47,065 bases of DNA from Phormidesmis priestleyi BC1401 (GTDB lineage Bacteria; Cyanobacteriota; Cyanobacteriia; Leptolyngbyales; Leptolyngbyaceae): positions 1-47,065 of the forward strand of contig NZ_LXYR01000041.1 in the NCBI RefSeq assembly GCF_001650195.1, read 5' to 3'. Numbering within the stretch: the stretch's first letter is position 1; each line of letters starts with the position of its first letter. A program made the translations under genes and the position numbers. Positions 16,664-25,715 of this stretch are shown here, piece after piece. The notes under the pieces were generated by a model. That model made no database searches. It was given only the letters and a program-made list of their open reading frames with translations, and had not been told where the DNA came from.

Positions 16664-17584
16664 TTAATCATGGCTCCACGTCGATCGCCACGCATCTTGT
16701 GCCTCAGCGATCGCTCGTTCTCGCTGTTTTTTCTGATAATCCCGTCCCAATGTCTGAAATCGTTTTTTAAGATCTCGGAGCTTGTTACGCTCTGCCATCG
16801 TGGTTGTGTCGTTGAACTCGATCTCAGACAGGCGCAGATGAATCGCCACTAAATGCAGCAGCGATTCACCCGATTCTTGAGACTTGCCCTGCTTAGACGA
16901 CCTTTCACCGCTGGCTTCGACGAGCAGTTTCAAAAGATTTGCATTTCCGGCGATCGGGTCACTGCCTTCCACACTTACAGATGCTTTTAGGACTGGCTCT
17001 GGTAGACGTTTGGGCAAAATTTCTGATTGCTGTAGCAGCAGGTTAGCCGCGTGAGAAGTCGTCTGAAGTTTTTTGGCGATCGCTTTCTCCAAACTTTCTT
17101 GCCATCGAGCCAACTGATCTAGCGGGGTCAGAGATTGGGCAGGTTTGTTAAATGAAGGAGCCGACAATAGAAATTCGAGTTCGTTTTGCTGACTCTCTGA
17201 AGCAGGATCTCGCTCAAACTCTTCATCCTCGGAGTCTTCGTCAAAGTTCTCCTCATCTGCATCGTCTGTATCAGAGTCTTCCTCGATCAGATCTTGATCG
17301 TCGATCGGCTGGAGTTGAGCGAGTAGTTCTTTTTGAGCCTGGTTTGCCAAATCTCGCACCGACTGCTGAAACTGCTGGCGCTGACCCATCGACAACTGCA
17401 AAAACTGCTGCGGATAGCTCTCAGTGCAGACGTGATAGCACGACAAAATTAACTGCTGTCGAATCGCTTGCCCCAACGCAGTCAAATAATGAGCGTAGGT
17501 TTTATAAAACTCTTCGCCCATATCAGCAACCTGCTGGTTTAAGACAACAAGCTGTTGTGAAATTTGCTTGACCGATCCGACCAT
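16664..17584 (-). CDS. Hypothetical acidic coiled protein
   Basis: The 306-residue product is not recognised. Predicted mostly helical and Gln-rich in the first 100 residues (SVKQISQQLVVLNQQVADMG; MGQRQQFQQSVRDLANQAQK). A strongly acidic linker follows (about 105-145, runs of Asp and Glu), then a helical C-terminal half ending in a basic segment (NKLRDLKKRFQTLGRDYQKK). The frame extends upstream to 17719, but that extension runs through a 25-base palindromic repeat, so the ATG at 17584 is preferred. No enzyme motif or membrane segment is visible. Confidence 0.65.
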   Translation of the reverse strand: MVGSVKQISQQLVVLNQQVADMGEEFYKTYAHYLTALGQAIRQQLILSCYHVCTESYPQQFLQLSMGQRQQFQQSVRDLANQAQKELLAQLQPIDDQDLIEEDSDTDDADEENFDEDSEDEEFERDPASESQQNELEFLLSAPSFNKPAQSLTPLDQLARWQESLEKAIAKKLQTTSHAANLLLQQSEILPKRLPEPVLKASVSVEGSDPIAGNANLLKLLVEASGERSSKQGKSQESGESLLHLVAIHLRLSEIEFNDTTTMAERNKLRDLKKRFQTLGRDYQKKQRERAIAEAQDAWRSTWSHD

Positions 17585-17681
17585 AGGCTCATTAACCGCG
17601 CGTGATAAAGATTCTTTTCCAGGATAGCGGGTGTTTGCCAAATTCACGACTGCGATCGACGGTTCGATCCCACAAACCCGT

Positions 17682-17706
17682 GGAGACGTTCCGGTGGAAC
17701 GTCTCC
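17682..17706. repeat. Palindromic repeat GGAGACGTTCC/GGAACGTCTCC
   Basis: Perfect 11-bp arms around the loop GGT, between opcA and the acidic hypothetical gene. A closely related copy is at 38483-38507. No T-run follows, so it is not a standard terminator. Confidence 0.85.
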
Positions 17707-17757
17707 AACAATTTTGCAATCACGACTATTGATCAAAACCGCCCATCCCCAAAAAGT

Positions 17758-19137
17758 CTAAACGGCGATCGCCAAAATTTTCGCAGTTATTGCCAAGCTT
17801 TCTTCAAACAACACATCTTGACCTAAACGCTGTAGCTGCTCACCTAAAAGCGTTTCAGCTTTCTGATCATCAAGAGGAGTCACCTGATTAATGCGGCACG
17901 TCTGGGCACCTCCTCCTGCCTCCATTCGCATACAGCCTGTCGTTTCAGAGCAGAGAACCGTGCAGCAATCGGCATCAAGATTTGTCGAAGTCAGCTTCAA
18001 GCTCACCAAATCTCCCGTGACTTCACCCGTGTCGCCTGTTGGAATCGCCGCCAGTTCGGCTTCGATTTCTCGCCCGTCAGCCGCCGTTAAATGAATGCGC
18101 TGAAGCTCATAAATGTCATCTTCTTTCGATCGAGACACAGGCTCCCAGCCTAATCGACTCGCTAACCAGCCTAAAAACATTAGCGCTTGCGTCGAGTTGC
18201 CTTTTTCATAGTCGATTACAACTCGATCGACTTCACGAATGGCGGCTCTGCGCTCTGGTGCGTCAAATGCCTCTGCGGTTAATTCTTGCCAAGCGGCGAG
18301 TCGTCGCCAGTTGAGATCAGACACCTGCACTTGAGATTGAATCAGGTGCGCCACCTTCAGCAAATCGCCTTCGGGGTCGGTCATGAAATAACTGGAGTCA
18401 ACTGCTACAGCCGTGCAGGTTTTAGACAGCCGATCGAACAAGTCTTGATCGGTGCTGGGCGTTGCTTTCCACCAGAGAATGCTGGGCAACTCACCCATTA
18501 CGAGTGAAGACACCATCGTAGCGACTCGTTCTAATGCGCGCTCTGTGCCCTTGAGCATGATGTATTCACCACACACCAGAGAATTGCGGCTGCGCTTATT
18601 AATTGGGCAATAGGCAGACACTTGAGCCGTCACCCCTTCATCGTCTCCAGCAACCGGAAAGAGAGAAATGATGCGGCAGGGGTTTTGAGTAGCGATCGCG
18701 TCGGCAATCCCGGCACCTGCTGCGTCCAACGCATAGCTCGACGAGCCGTTTCCTGTATCGGTCGCGATCGCGCCTTTTTGTTTCGCGACCGCCTCTCGCA
18801 GTTTCTCTAATAAAGCCGGACTCGCTTTACCGTCAAGTCTCATCCCTAAATTGGCTTGAGCGGCACGAATGGCAGCTTCGGTGCGAGGTCCACCAATGCC
18901 GTCGATCGGTCCAGTGTAAAATCTCAACGCAGCCAGCAGTTGCTGAGTTTCTTCTGGCTCATAGACGACCAGCGTAAAGGTTGCGGCTCTCGTTGCAGAG
19001 AGGGTTGTGCCATCGTCGCTCGCAGCACTATAGCTTTGCCAAATTTTAGCAAGCTCCGCTTCAATCTCGCTCAGGGAGACATCTTTAGGTGCTTGCAACG
19101 ATTGTAACGGAACTAGGGAAGGGGATTGAATAGCCAT
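17758..19137 (-). CDS. opcA: Glucose-6-phosphate dehydrogenase assembly protein OpcA
   Basis: A 459-residue OpcA, the cyanobacterial protein that activates and redox-tunes glucose-6-phosphate dehydrogenase. Near residues 50-110 there is a peptidoglycan-binding-like segment (LLAALRFYTGPIDGIGGPRTEAAIRAAQ). The large OpcA domain follows, with LPSILWWKATP and LNWRRLAAWQELTAEAF. Several cysteines lie in the middle and in DADCCTVLCSETTGCM near the C-terminus, which is of interest because this system is redox-controlled. The ATG at 19137 is chosen because the extension to 19188 reads through a repetitive spacer overlapping zwf. It is the last gene of tal-zwf-opcA. Confidence 0.93.
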   Translation of the reverse strand: MAIQSPSLVPLQSLQAPKDVSLSEIEAELAKIWQSYSAASDDGTTLSATRAATFTLVVYEPEETQQLLAALRFYTGPIDGIGGPRTEAAIRAAQANLGMRLDGKASPALLEKLREAVAKQKGAIATDTGNGSSSYALDAAGAGIADAIATQNPCRIISLFPVAGDDEGVTAQVSAYCPINKRSRNSLVCGEYIMLKGTERALERVATMVSSLVMGELPSILWWKATPSTDQDLFDRLSKTCTAVAVDSSYFMTDPEGDLLKVAHLIQSQVQVSDLNWRRLAAWQELTAEAFDAPERRAAIREVDRVVIDYEKGNSTQALMFLGWLASRLGWEPVSRSKEDDIYELQRIHLTAADGREIEAELAAIPTGDTGEVTGDLVSLKLTSTNLDADCCTVLCSETTGCMRMEAGGGAQTCRINQVTPLDDQKAETLLGEQLQRLGQDVLFEESLAITAKILAIAV

Positions 19138-19140
19138 ATA

Positions 19141-19162
19141 AATGAAGGATGAGGGATGAAGG
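19141..19162. repeat. GATGA-rich spacer repeat between zwf and opcA
   Basis: AATGAAGGATGAGGGATGAAGG fills the whole spacer between zwf and opcA. The same 22-mer with one change occurs at 20704-20725 between tal and zwf. On the transcribed strand it reads as pyrimidine-rich CCTTCATCC repeats, so opcA lacks an obvious Shine-Dalgarno sequence. Confidence 0.8.
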
Positions 19163-20692
19163 TTATAGTCTTCGCCAACGACGACCATCTCGATTGATCA
19201 GCAGTTCAGCTTCTGAGGGTTCCCAGGTGCCTGCTTCATATTGGGGAATCGTGGCAGGGTCGGTAGGCGACTCCCAGACGTTGAGAGCCGGGGTGACGAC
19301 TCGCCACGCCGCTTCGACTTCATCGGAGCGAGTGAACAAGGTTTGGTCGCCCATCATGCAGTCGAGCAAGAGACGATCGTATGCCTCGCCCCCGGTCACG
19401 CCGAATGAACTGCCATAGCTGAAGTCCATTTCGACGGAGCGCGATCGCAGATCTGCCCCAGGCATTTTGACCTCAAACCGCATTGCGATTCCTTCGTTGG
19501 GCTGAATTCGCATCGTCAACACGTTGGTGTTGGCTTGCTGGGCAGCCGATTGAAAAATTAGATACGGCACTTCGCGGAATTGGATCGAGATCTCTGACAC
19601 TTTTTTAGGCAGTCGTTTGCCCGTTCGCAGATAAAAAGGAACGCCTTGCCAACGCCAGTTATCAACCACAAACTTCATGGCGACGTAGGTCGGGGTCGTC
19701 GAGTTGGGGTTTACTCCTGGCTCAACGCGGTAGCCGGGAACTTGTTTGCCCTTCATCCACCCGGCTGAATATTGCCCCCGAATTGCCGAATTTTCTAAAT
19801 GATTCACATCGGCTAGCCGCGTCGCCTGAATCACTTTCACCTTTTCGGTGCGAATGCTGTCTGCGTCTAGAGCATTGGGTGGCTCCATTGCGGTCAAGCA
19901 AAATAGCTGCATCAGGTGGTTTTGCACCATGTCGCGCAGTGCCCCAGCCGATTCATAGTAGCCAGCGCGGTCTTCAACGCCAACGGTTTCTGCCACTGTG
20001 ATTTGGACGTGATCGACAAATTGACGATTCCACAATGGCTCAAAAATGGCATTGGCAAAGCGAAACACCAGTAAGTTTTGAACGGTTTCTTTGCCCAGGT
20101 AGTGATCAATTCGATAGACCTGTTCTTCTTTGCAGACTTGGGTAACCACCCGATTAAGCTGTTGAGCCGAGCTTAAATCGCGTCCAAATGGCTTCTCAAT
20201 CACCAATCGAGTCTTCTGAGGATCTTTAAGCATCTCAGAGGCTCCCAGTTGACGAATCGCTTCGGGGAAGAAGTTAGGGGCAACTGCAAGATAAAAAACT
20301 CGATTCCCTCTCGTGCCGCGTTTCTCATCTAGCTCGGCAAGCAGCGTCTTTAGCGTTTGATAGCTTTCAGGGTTGTCAATGTCACCCGGACAGTAAAACA
20401 AGCCCTTCGCGAAGTCTTCCCAGGCGGCTTCTGATCCGACACCATCTGAAAACTGGTCAACGCCCTCGCGCATCTGTTCGCGGAAGTAGTCGTCACTCCA
20501 GGGGCGACGGGCAACACCGACGATCGTCAACTCAGGGGGCAGTCGTCGCTCTCGCTTGAGGTGATAAAGCGCCGGAACCAGTTTGCGTTTGGTCAAGTCT
20601 CCAGACGCACCAAAAAACACGATGATGTTGGGTTCGGGCATTCGCTGCTGCTGTAGCCCAACGCGGAGAGGATTTTCGAGCAAAGTAACCAT
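19163..20692 (-). CDS. zwf: Glucose-6-phosphate 1-dehydrogenase
   Basis: A full-length 509-residue enzyme oxidising glucose 6-phosphate to 6-phosphogluconolactone with NADP, the first step of the oxidative pentose phosphate pathway. The coenzyme motif [18 protein letters not shown] lies at residues 26-43. The catalytic RIDHYLGKE is near residue 195, and substrate-binding [12 protein letters not shown]-type sequence (here [13 protein letters not shown]) follows. The C-terminus ends [10 protein letters not shown]. It is flanked by tal and opcA on the same strand, the standard cyanobacterial arrangement for dark NADPH production. Confidence 0.98.
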   Translation of the reverse strand: MVTLLENPLRVGLQQQRMPEPNIIVFFGASGDLTKRKLVPALYHLKRERRLPPELTIVGVARRPWSDDYFREQMREGVDQFSDGVGSEAAWEDFAKGLFYCPGDIDNPESYQTLKTLLAELDEKRGTRGNRVFYLAVAPNFFPEAIRQLGASEMLKDPQKTRLVIEKPFGRDLSSAQQLNRVVTQVCKEEQVYRIDHYLGKETVQNLLVFRFANAIFEPLWNRQFVDHVQITVAETVGVEDRAGYYESAGALRDMVQNHLMQLFCLTAMEPPNALDADSIRTEKVKVIQATRLADVNHLENSAIRGQYSAGWMKGKQVPGYRVEPGVNPNSTTPTYVAMKFVVDNWRWQGVPFYLRTGKRLPKKVSEISIQFREVPYLIFQSAAQQANTNVLTMRIQPNEGIAMRFEVKMPGADLRSRSVEMDFSYGSSFGVTGGEAYDRLLLDCMMGDQTLFTRSDEVEAAWRVVTPALNVWESPTDPATIPQYEAGTWEPSEAELLINRDGRRWRRL

Positions 20693-20703
20693 AGGCGGGG
20701 CGG

Positions 20704-20725
20704 AATGAAGGATGAGGGATCAAGG
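20704..20725. repeat. GATGA-rich spacer repeat between tal and zwf
   Basis: AATGAAGGATGAGGGATCAAGG, one base different from the copy at 19141-19162, lying immediately upstream of zwf. Two copies in adjacent spacers of one operon suggest a small dispersed tandem repeat. Confidence 0.8.
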
Positions 20726-20763
20726 AGGGATGAGAGCGGTTTGTTCACCCCTCCGTAATATTT

Positions 20764-21915
20764 TTATTTGACGGTTGCGAGACGATCGATCTTTTCTTGT
20801 AGTGAACTCATCAGAGACTCAAACGGCTTGATAAATTTGTCGATGCCGTCCGTAAGAAGCTCTTGCATGACTTCGGCGAGGTTGATATTCACATCGGGAT
20901 CTTTAAGACTGTTGATCAGGTTGTATGCCTCTTCAACATCCGTCTCGATGCGGCTATCGACGTTGCAGTGGTCTTCGCAAGCCTTGATCGTAGCAGGTGG
21001 CAGCGTGTTGACTGTATCAGCACCGACCAATTCATCAACATACATGACATCGCTGTAGTCGGGGTTTTTGGTGCCTGTGCTCGCCCATAAAAGCCGCTGC
21101 ACGTTCGCCCCTTTTTCTTTGAGCGCTAACCAGCGATCGTGCCCAATCACTTTTTTATATTCTTGGTAAGCAACTTTGGCACTGGCGATCGCGACTTTGC
21201 CTTTAATCGCTCTCAGCTTTGCCTCTTGAGCGAGTTGGTCTGTCCCTTTGGCAAGGATTGCGTCGATGCGATCGTCGATGTTGCTATCAATCCGGCTTAA
21301 GAAGAAGCTTGCGACGGAGGCAATTTTGCTAATGTCTTCACCCTTGGCGACTCGCGCTTCTAAACCCCGAACATACGCCCAAGCCGTGTTGATATAGCTT
21401 TGCACTGAGAATAGCAGCGTCACGTTAACGTTAATTCCGTCTGCAATCACTTGCTCAACAGCGGGCAATCCTTCTGGCGTTCCCGGAATCTTGATCATCA
21501 CGTTGGGGCGACCAATCTCTTTGTAATAGCGACGCGCTTCTGCGATCGTAGATTCAGTATTCTCAGAGATTGTCGGCGGCACTTCGATGCTGATGTAGCC
21601 ATCGAGTCCACCAGACTCTTCGTAGACGGGCAAAAAGATGTCGCACGCATCGCGAATGTCTTTAAATACCAGAGATTCGTAAATATCCATCAGTGGTTTT
21701 CCAGCTCTGATCCCCGCTTCAATGTCTTCGTCGTAAATTTTGTTGCCGACGATCGCTTTTTCAAAGATTGCTGGATTTGACGTAATGCCTCGCAAACCAT
21801 CGGTGTCGATCATCCGCTTGAGTTCGCCTGACTGAATCAAATCACGGTTCAAATTGTCCATCCAGATGCTTTGACCGTAGTCTTTGATTTCTAACAGATG
21901 GTTGGTTGCTGTCAT
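20764..21915 (-). CDS. tal: Transaldolase
   Basis: A 383-residue transaldolase transferring a dihydroxyacetone unit between sugar phosphates in the pentose phosphate pathway. The family opening SIWMDNLNRDLIQSG, then GITSNPAIFEKAI, is clear. The Schiff-base lysine is in NVMIKIPGTPEG, and LLWASTGTKNP precedes YVDELVGADTVNTLPP. The length fits the long (TAL type 2) form usual in cyanobacteria. It is the first gene of the tal-zwf-opcA group, 71 bases ahead of zwf. An operon is likely. Confidence 0.96.
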   Translation of the reverse strand: MTATNHLLEIKDYGQSIWMDNLNRDLIQSGELKRMIDTDGLRGITSNPAIFEKAIVGNKIYDEDIEAGIRAGKPLMDIYESLVFKDIRDACDIFLPVYEESGGLDGYISIEVPPTISENTESTIAEARRYYKEIGRPNVMIKIPGTPEGLPAVEQVIADGINVNVTLLFSVQSYINTAWAYVRGLEARVAKGEDISKIASVASFFLSRIDSNIDDRIDAILAKGTDQLAQEAKLRAIKGKVAIASAKVAYQEYKKVIGHDRWLALKEKGANVQRLLWASTGTKNPDYSDVMYVDELVGADTVNTLPPATIKACEDHCNVDSRIETDVEEAYNLINSLKDPDVNINLAEVMQELLTDGIDKFIKPFESLMSSLQEKIDRLATVK

Positions 21916-22224
21916 TGTGAATTTGCTCCTATGAGGTAATTTAGGTTGATTTGAAACTCAGTTCAAACGCCAAACGTTTTGACCACTTGGGCATCAGAAG
22001 AAAAGCGGTGTAGCTGCTCTAAACGGTGACAGGAGGGAGTTTTGCAGTCGCGATTGTGCCCTCGATCGCGCTCAAGCAGTTGACAATCTTTGACCGTTCT
22101 TCATCCTCCCTGGTTTTGGTCACTCAGCATTGTCTGTAGAGTACGAATGCCTAAGTGTCCTTACTTCTATCTTAGGAAGGCATTTTAAGAACGGGGTCTC
22201 CTTTAATGGGAACTATAGAAACGC
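21916..22224. other. Upstream region of tal
   Basis: These 309 bases run from the tal start to the end of the HAD gene and should hold the promoter of the tal-zwf-opcA group. No confident NtcA site (GTA-N8-TAC) or other operator was found by eye. Confidence 0.4.
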
Positions 22225-22890
22225 TCAAGAATTATGTATCACAGGAAACACTTTGGGTTCTGTATCTCGATGAACGATCGCTGCAAATTCTTTGGGATGC
22301 TGAATCAAAAAGTCTGGCTCGTGGGTCGCCAAAACCTGCCTTGAGTTAAAGCCCCAACTCACGGCGATCGAGCGCGCTCGGCTTTTTTTTGCGGCTTCGA
22401 TATCTCTCGTTTCGTCGCCGACATAAAAAACGGTTTGGGGATCAAGGCGATTTTGTCGGATCAGGCGCTTAATAACTCGACTTTTGCCAAAAATCTTGGG
22501 ACTCGACGCAACCCAGTCAAAAATAGACTCTAAGCCCTGAGCGTTGAGAAAAACTCGCACATTCTCCTCGGAGTTAGATGAGACGATGCCCAACCGATCG
22601 CCCTGTTGCTTTAGCGTGAGCAGCGCCTCTCTCATGCCAGGAATGAGTTGCAAACTCTCAATTTCGCGGTTTAACTCTGCCCGAAAGCGACGCACTAAAA
22701 ACGGCAGCGCGAAGATCGAGACTTCTGATTGCTTGACGATTTCTCTAGAGCTAAGGTTTTGCAACCGCCTGATCTCGTCTAAATCTAGCCGTTTGTAGCC
22801 AAAATCTTCTGCCAACCGATTAATGATTGTGACGGCTACATCGATGCTGTCAGCGATCGTGCCATCAAAGTCAAACAAAATTACGCTCAC
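22225..22890 (-). CDS. HAD-family phosphatase (Gph-like)
   Basis: A 221-residue haloacid-dehalogenase-superfamily hydrolase. Motif I FDFDGTIADS (residues 6-15) holds the nucleophile Asp, motif II is GIVSSNSEENV, motif III a lysine near SSPKIFGKSR, and motif IV VFYVGDETRDIEAAKK. A helical cap of subtype IA lies between motifs I and II. It is similar to phosphoglycolate or pyrophosphate phosphatases, but the substrate cannot be fixed from sequence. It is transcribed alone; a hairpin repeat lies upstream. Confidence 0.9.
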   Translation of the reverse strand: MSVILFDFDGTIADSIDVAVTIINRLAEDFGYKRLDLDEIRRLQNLSSREIVKQSEVSIFALPFLVRRFRAELNREIESLQLIPGMREALLTLKQQGDRLGIVSSNSEENVRVFLNAQGLESIFDWVASSPKIFGKSRVIKRLIRQNRLDPQTVFYVGDETRDIEAAKKSRARSIAVSWGFNSRQVLATHEPDFLIQHPKEFAAIVHRDTEPKVFPVIHNS

Positions 22891-23040
22891 AGACTCCTGC
22901 CAAAATCAAACAACTCAAACTCCCTGTTTAGAGTACAACAACTGCCCAAAAGTAACTCCCTTGGGCAGCGTGTTTAAGACAAAAATAAACGGTCTCTATT
23001 TAACGCACTGTGCGGCTTTCCTGAGATTCCTGCAAAGACT

Positions 23041-23148
23041 GCCCTCACCCTAGCTCTCTCCTGCAGGAGAGGGAACCAGAAATGTCCGAAAACCCTTCTC
23101 CGCAAGGAGAAGGGTTACGAGGGCTTGCCCCACTTCGTGAGGAGGGCA
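23041..23148. repeat. Multi-hairpin GC-rich repeat, copy 3
   Basis: CCCTCACCCTAGCTCTCTCC pairs with GGAGAGGG; a second hairpin is CCCTTCTCCGC/GGAGAAGGG. It ends in GGGCTTGCCCCACTTCGTGA then GGAGGGCA, an ending shared with copy 6. It lies between the HAD and CAAD genes. No clear terminal inverted repeat was found. Confidence 0.85.
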
Positions 23149-23166
23149 AATTAGTTGCACATCGCG

Positions 23167-23616
23167 TTACCTACCAACAACCTGAGACTTGAGCTTGTCA
23201 AACTCTTGACCCAACTCTTGACGGTTAGACGCTTTGAGCAAATAGCGATAGACAAACCAAACCGTGTAGACCAGCCCAACTAGCTCAAACGTTGGCTCTA
23301 GCAGAGGAACATCGTTGATTGCGCCTAACAGAGCCAACGTGAGTTTAACCGACACGATCGAGCCAAAAATTAAGCCCAAGGTCACGAGCGGCTTGCGATA
23401 TTCAGCAAAGAATCGCCCCAAATATTCGGGAAGTAATGCCAGAAAACTATAGGCTTTTTCACCCACTTCTCGCCACTGCTCGTTGCCTTCGCCAGCCGAG
23501 AGGGGAGCCAACGTGCGCGCTTGATCGAGTTTGAGGCTGGAGCTACTTGGCTCGATCACTACGTTAGGAGCGTCACTGGTGGAATATTCCACTTGTCTCA
23601 ATTCAGGTTCTACCAT
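23167..23616 (-). CDS. CAAD-domain membrane protein
   Basis: A 149-residue protein with a polar N-terminus of about 60 residues, followed by a CAAD (cyanobacterial aminoacyl-tRNA synthetase appended domain) region. The domain starts around LPEYLGRFFAEYRKPL and has two membrane helices (LVTLGLIFGSIVSVKLTLALL and EPTFELVGLVYTVWFVYRYLL). The same domain anchors some cyanobacterial aminoacyl-tRNA synthetases to thylakoid membranes and forms the plant CURT1 curvature proteins. As a stand-alone protein it is probably a thylakoid membrane-shaping or anchoring protein; that role is inferred. Confidence 0.9.
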   Translation of the reverse strand: MVEPELRQVEYSTSDAPNVVIEPSSSSLKLDQARTLAPLSAGEGNEQWREVGEKAYSFLALLPEYLGRFFAEYRKPLVTLGLIFGSIVSVKLTLALLGAINDVPLLEPTFELVGLVYTVWFVYRYLLKASNRQELGQEFDKLKSQVVGR

Positions 23617-24002
23617 AATAAATTCCTTGAGAACGACAATTGGGTCAGAAGGGCTGGAAGGGAAACCAGCGATCGGACAATAACAGAATCTAGGAGCGAA
23701 CTTCGCTATCTTCCAAACATACTAGACTCAAACCCTAAACTTATCTCTTGCAAGATAGAGAATTACTACAACTGATCGCTCTCAATAAATCACGCTTTTT
23801 GGAGAGGGCTGTCTAGCACGATCGTTAAATATCAGCGAGTATTTCTTTAGACGCAAGTTTCGTTAGAGTGATCAGCGCTCCTGATTCTTGATTTAAGTTT
23901 AAGAGCGAGCTGAAGTAACACCCTTAAACTACAAAGATTTGTATTCATACTACCGATCTGAACCCATTAGGAATCGTTTGGCTCCGATCGTTCCCAACGC
24001 TT
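23617..24002. other. Intergenic region without recognised genes
   Basis: These 386 bases, AT-rich, separate the CAAD gene and the esterase gene on the same strand. They contain a short near-palindrome around CTTGCAAG (about 23746-23756). No ORF or RNA gene was recognised. Confidence 0.4.
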
Positions 24003-24635
24003 TTATAACTTCAAAAATTGAGTTATCGACTCCCAAATTAAGTCGTTCACATCTACTAAAGAATGATCACTACTAAGCTCGACCAACTCTATCCAGGGAC
24101 GTAGTGTTGTATAGTCTCGGCTGGCTTGAATGGGGATCACATCGTCATCAATGCCATGCAAGATTAAAGTGGGAACGGGTCTTTGCAATCGTGTTTGATC
24201 ATAGTGAACACAGTCCGCTACGAATTGATAACTTAAGGGCAATAATCGTTCTGCCGCATAGTGATAAACCAGGAGAGGCTGCCCAGACTGCCATCGCTGT
24301 AACTGTTTTTCTCCCAGTTTGGGCAGCCAGTGAACGAGAAGCCCAAACGCAGGAGCAAGCAAGACTAACCGCTCAACTTGAGGACGTTGCTCTGCGATCC
24401 AAGCGGCGGTCAATCCTCCTAGACTGGAGCCGATAATCGTAACAGGCTGATCGGCTGGCATTTCAGCACACACCTGCTGGATCTGACGAGTCAGGGTCAG
24501 ATGAGTAAAGTCATTTTGGTTAAGATCAGGAATGTGGAGCGTGAGATCTAGGGCGGTGAAGCGATCGTGCAAGTCTTGTGCTTTACGCGATCGTGGACCC
24601 GATGCAAACCCATGCAGATAGATGTAAACGGTCAT
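24003..24635 (-). CDS. YqiA/YcfP-like alpha/beta-fold esterase
   Basis: A 210-residue small esterase. It starts VYIYLHGFASGPRSRKAQDL, has the nucleophile motif GSSLGGLTAAW (serine near residue 72), an acidic residue in ILHGIDDDVIP and the histidine in SSDHSLVD. This compact architecture matches the YqiA (UPF0227) group of predicted esterases. The substrate is unknown. No signal peptide is seen, so it should be cytoplasmic. It starts about 60 bases from the divergent small membrane protein gene. Confidence 0.88.
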   Translation of the reverse strand: MTVYIYLHGFASGPRSRKAQDLHDRFTALDLTLHIPDLNQNDFTHLTLTRQIQQVCAEMPADQPVTIIGSSLGGLTAAWIAEQRPQVERLVLLAPAFGLLVHWLPKLGEKQLQRWQSGQPLLVYHYAAERLLPLSYQFVADCVHYDQTRLQRPVPTLILHGIDDDVIPIQASRDYTTLRPWIELVELSSDHSLVDVNDLIWESITQFLKL

Positions 24636-24696
24636 TCACATCTGTATAACTCAGGCTTTGTATGATGACACAAACGTATTTTTAGAGGAAATTTAC

Positions 24697-24888
24697 ATGG
24701 GCAACGCAGCCTATACGGTCTTTTTTATTTTTGGTGGCATCTGGGTTGTGATGGGCACTGCGGCTCTGATCTTTCTACTTAAGTCAGAGGGTCAGTCTCT
24801 TCGTCTTGACGGACGGGCGCTTTTGGTGGCGCTTCCGATCGTGATCCCCATGATTGCGGCACTGACGATCGCGGCTCTCTACCATTAG
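24697..24888 (+). CDS. Small two-helix membrane protein, unknown
   Basis: A 63-residue protein with two hydrophobic helices (YTVFFIFGGIWVVMGTAALI and VALPIVIPMIAALTIAALY) linked by a short polar loop (LKSEGQSLRLDGR). The ATG at 24697 is preferred over upstream starts because AGAGGA (24684-24689) sits at a good ribosome-binding distance. The family is not recognised. The last 110 bases overlap the end of the convergent Spy-like gene in the antisense direction, which is unusual; at least one of the two C-termini may be mis-assigned. Confidence 0.6.
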   Translation: MGNAAYTVFFIFGGIWVVMGTAALIFLLKSEGQSLRLDGRALLVALPIVIPMIAALTIAALYH

Positions 24889-25387
24889 GGGTTCTGCGGC
24901 GCTGCATTCGATCGACAAGCTTGCGCCGCTGGTCAGCGTTCAACACCTGTCGCGTCTCTAAAAGACTATCAAACTGCGTATCTGCCAACTGTTCACGCAA
25001 TGTTTTGACTTGACGATATTTCTCACGAATTTGGGCGACGGGGGCATCACTGATCATCAGCGACTGTAGTTCCTGCTGTGCCTGCTGAATCGCTTGATGC
25101 TGACGGTCAATCTGCCCTTTAGACTGACGACGAATTGCCTGAATTTTCTGCATCTGATCAGCGGTGAGGTTGAGATCTCTCAGCCATCCCATACCTCGCC
25201 GTAGAGGTGTAGGCGATTGAGCTGCGGGATCGATCGCACCTAAAGACGGTTCGATTTTGGCATCTGCCTGATAATTACTTTTGAGCGCGATCGCCCCCCC
25301 TCCCAGAGCCACTAGCAGAGCCGCGATCGCCGCTACCCGACGAATCATCGGAGACTTGAAAAGAGAGCGAGAAGGGTGATCATTCAT
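24779..25387 (-). CDS. Spy/CpxP-like LTxxQ periplasmic protein
   Basis: A 202-residue protein with an N-terminal membrane segment (IRRVAAIAALLVALGGGAIAL) and a helical domain carrying two LTxxQ-type motifs (LTADQMQKIQ and LNADQRRKLV). These motifs mark the Spy/CpxP fold, periplasmic chaperones or stress sensors. A basic, Pro/Ser-rich tail of about 35 residues follows the domain and overlaps the convergent small membrane gene. The start overlaps the end of the anti-sigma gene by 8 bases. The trio sigma / anti-sigma / Spy-like suggests envelope-stress or metal sensing, by analogy to CpxP and CnrX; the signal is unknown. Confidence 0.82.
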   Translation of the reverse strand: MNDHPSRSLFKSPMIRRVAAIAALLVALGGGAIALKSNYQADAKIEPSLGAIDPAAQSPTPLRRGMGWLRDLNLTADQMQKIQAIRRQSKGQIDRQHQAIQQAQQELQSLMISDAPVAQIREKYRQVKTLREQLADTQFDSLLETRQVLNADQRRKLVDRMQRRRTPNGREPRSSVPQSWGSRSEAPPKAPVRQDEETDPLT

Positions 25388-25715
25388 CGTTTATTGAGAT
25401 CAACTCGGTGTCTGAACGGTTAGAAACGGTGTTATTCCAGTTAGTCTCGATGAATGCCTCTAGCGTTGCAACGTCTCCCGCGCTCGGTTGAGGCGGCACC
25501 AAAGCACGATAGCTAAGAACGGCGGTGATTAAGCTGGCAGCGATCGCAGGCGCAGCAATCCAACGATTCCATCGACGCGGGCTAGACTGCACCTTGGGAG
25601 TCGCGATCGCCCTCATAACTGCGTTCTCTAATCCCACAGCAGGAGGAGGTGACGGCGATCGATGCTCGCGCAAAAACTCAACTAAATCCTGATCATCGTC
25701 AGAAAACGGACTCAT
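25380..25715 (-). CDS. Anti-sigma factor-like membrane protein
   Basis: A 111-residue protein encoded between an ECF sigma factor and a Spy-like protein. The first 45 residues are cytoplasmic and acidic-to-mixed (FSDDDQDLVEFLREHRSPS), one membrane helix follows (IAAPAIAASLITAVLSY), and a short periplasmic tail ends the protein. This topology and position fit an anti-sigma factor that holds the sigma factor at the membrane. It has no zinc-binding HxxxCxxC motif, so it is not a ZAS-type protein. The start overlaps the sigma gene stop in ATGA fashion, implying translational coupling. Confidence 0.78.
   Translation of the reverse strand: MSPFSDDDQDLVEFLREHRSPSPPPAVGLENAVMRAIATPKVQSSPRRWNRWIAAPAIAASLITAVLSYRALVPPQPSAGDVATLEAFIETNWNNTVSNRSDTELISINDE

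Noticed and set aside
17661-17671. GGTTCGATCCC resembling a tRNA T-loop
   Set aside because: No acceptor or anticodon arms pair around it, and it adjoins a palindromic repeat.
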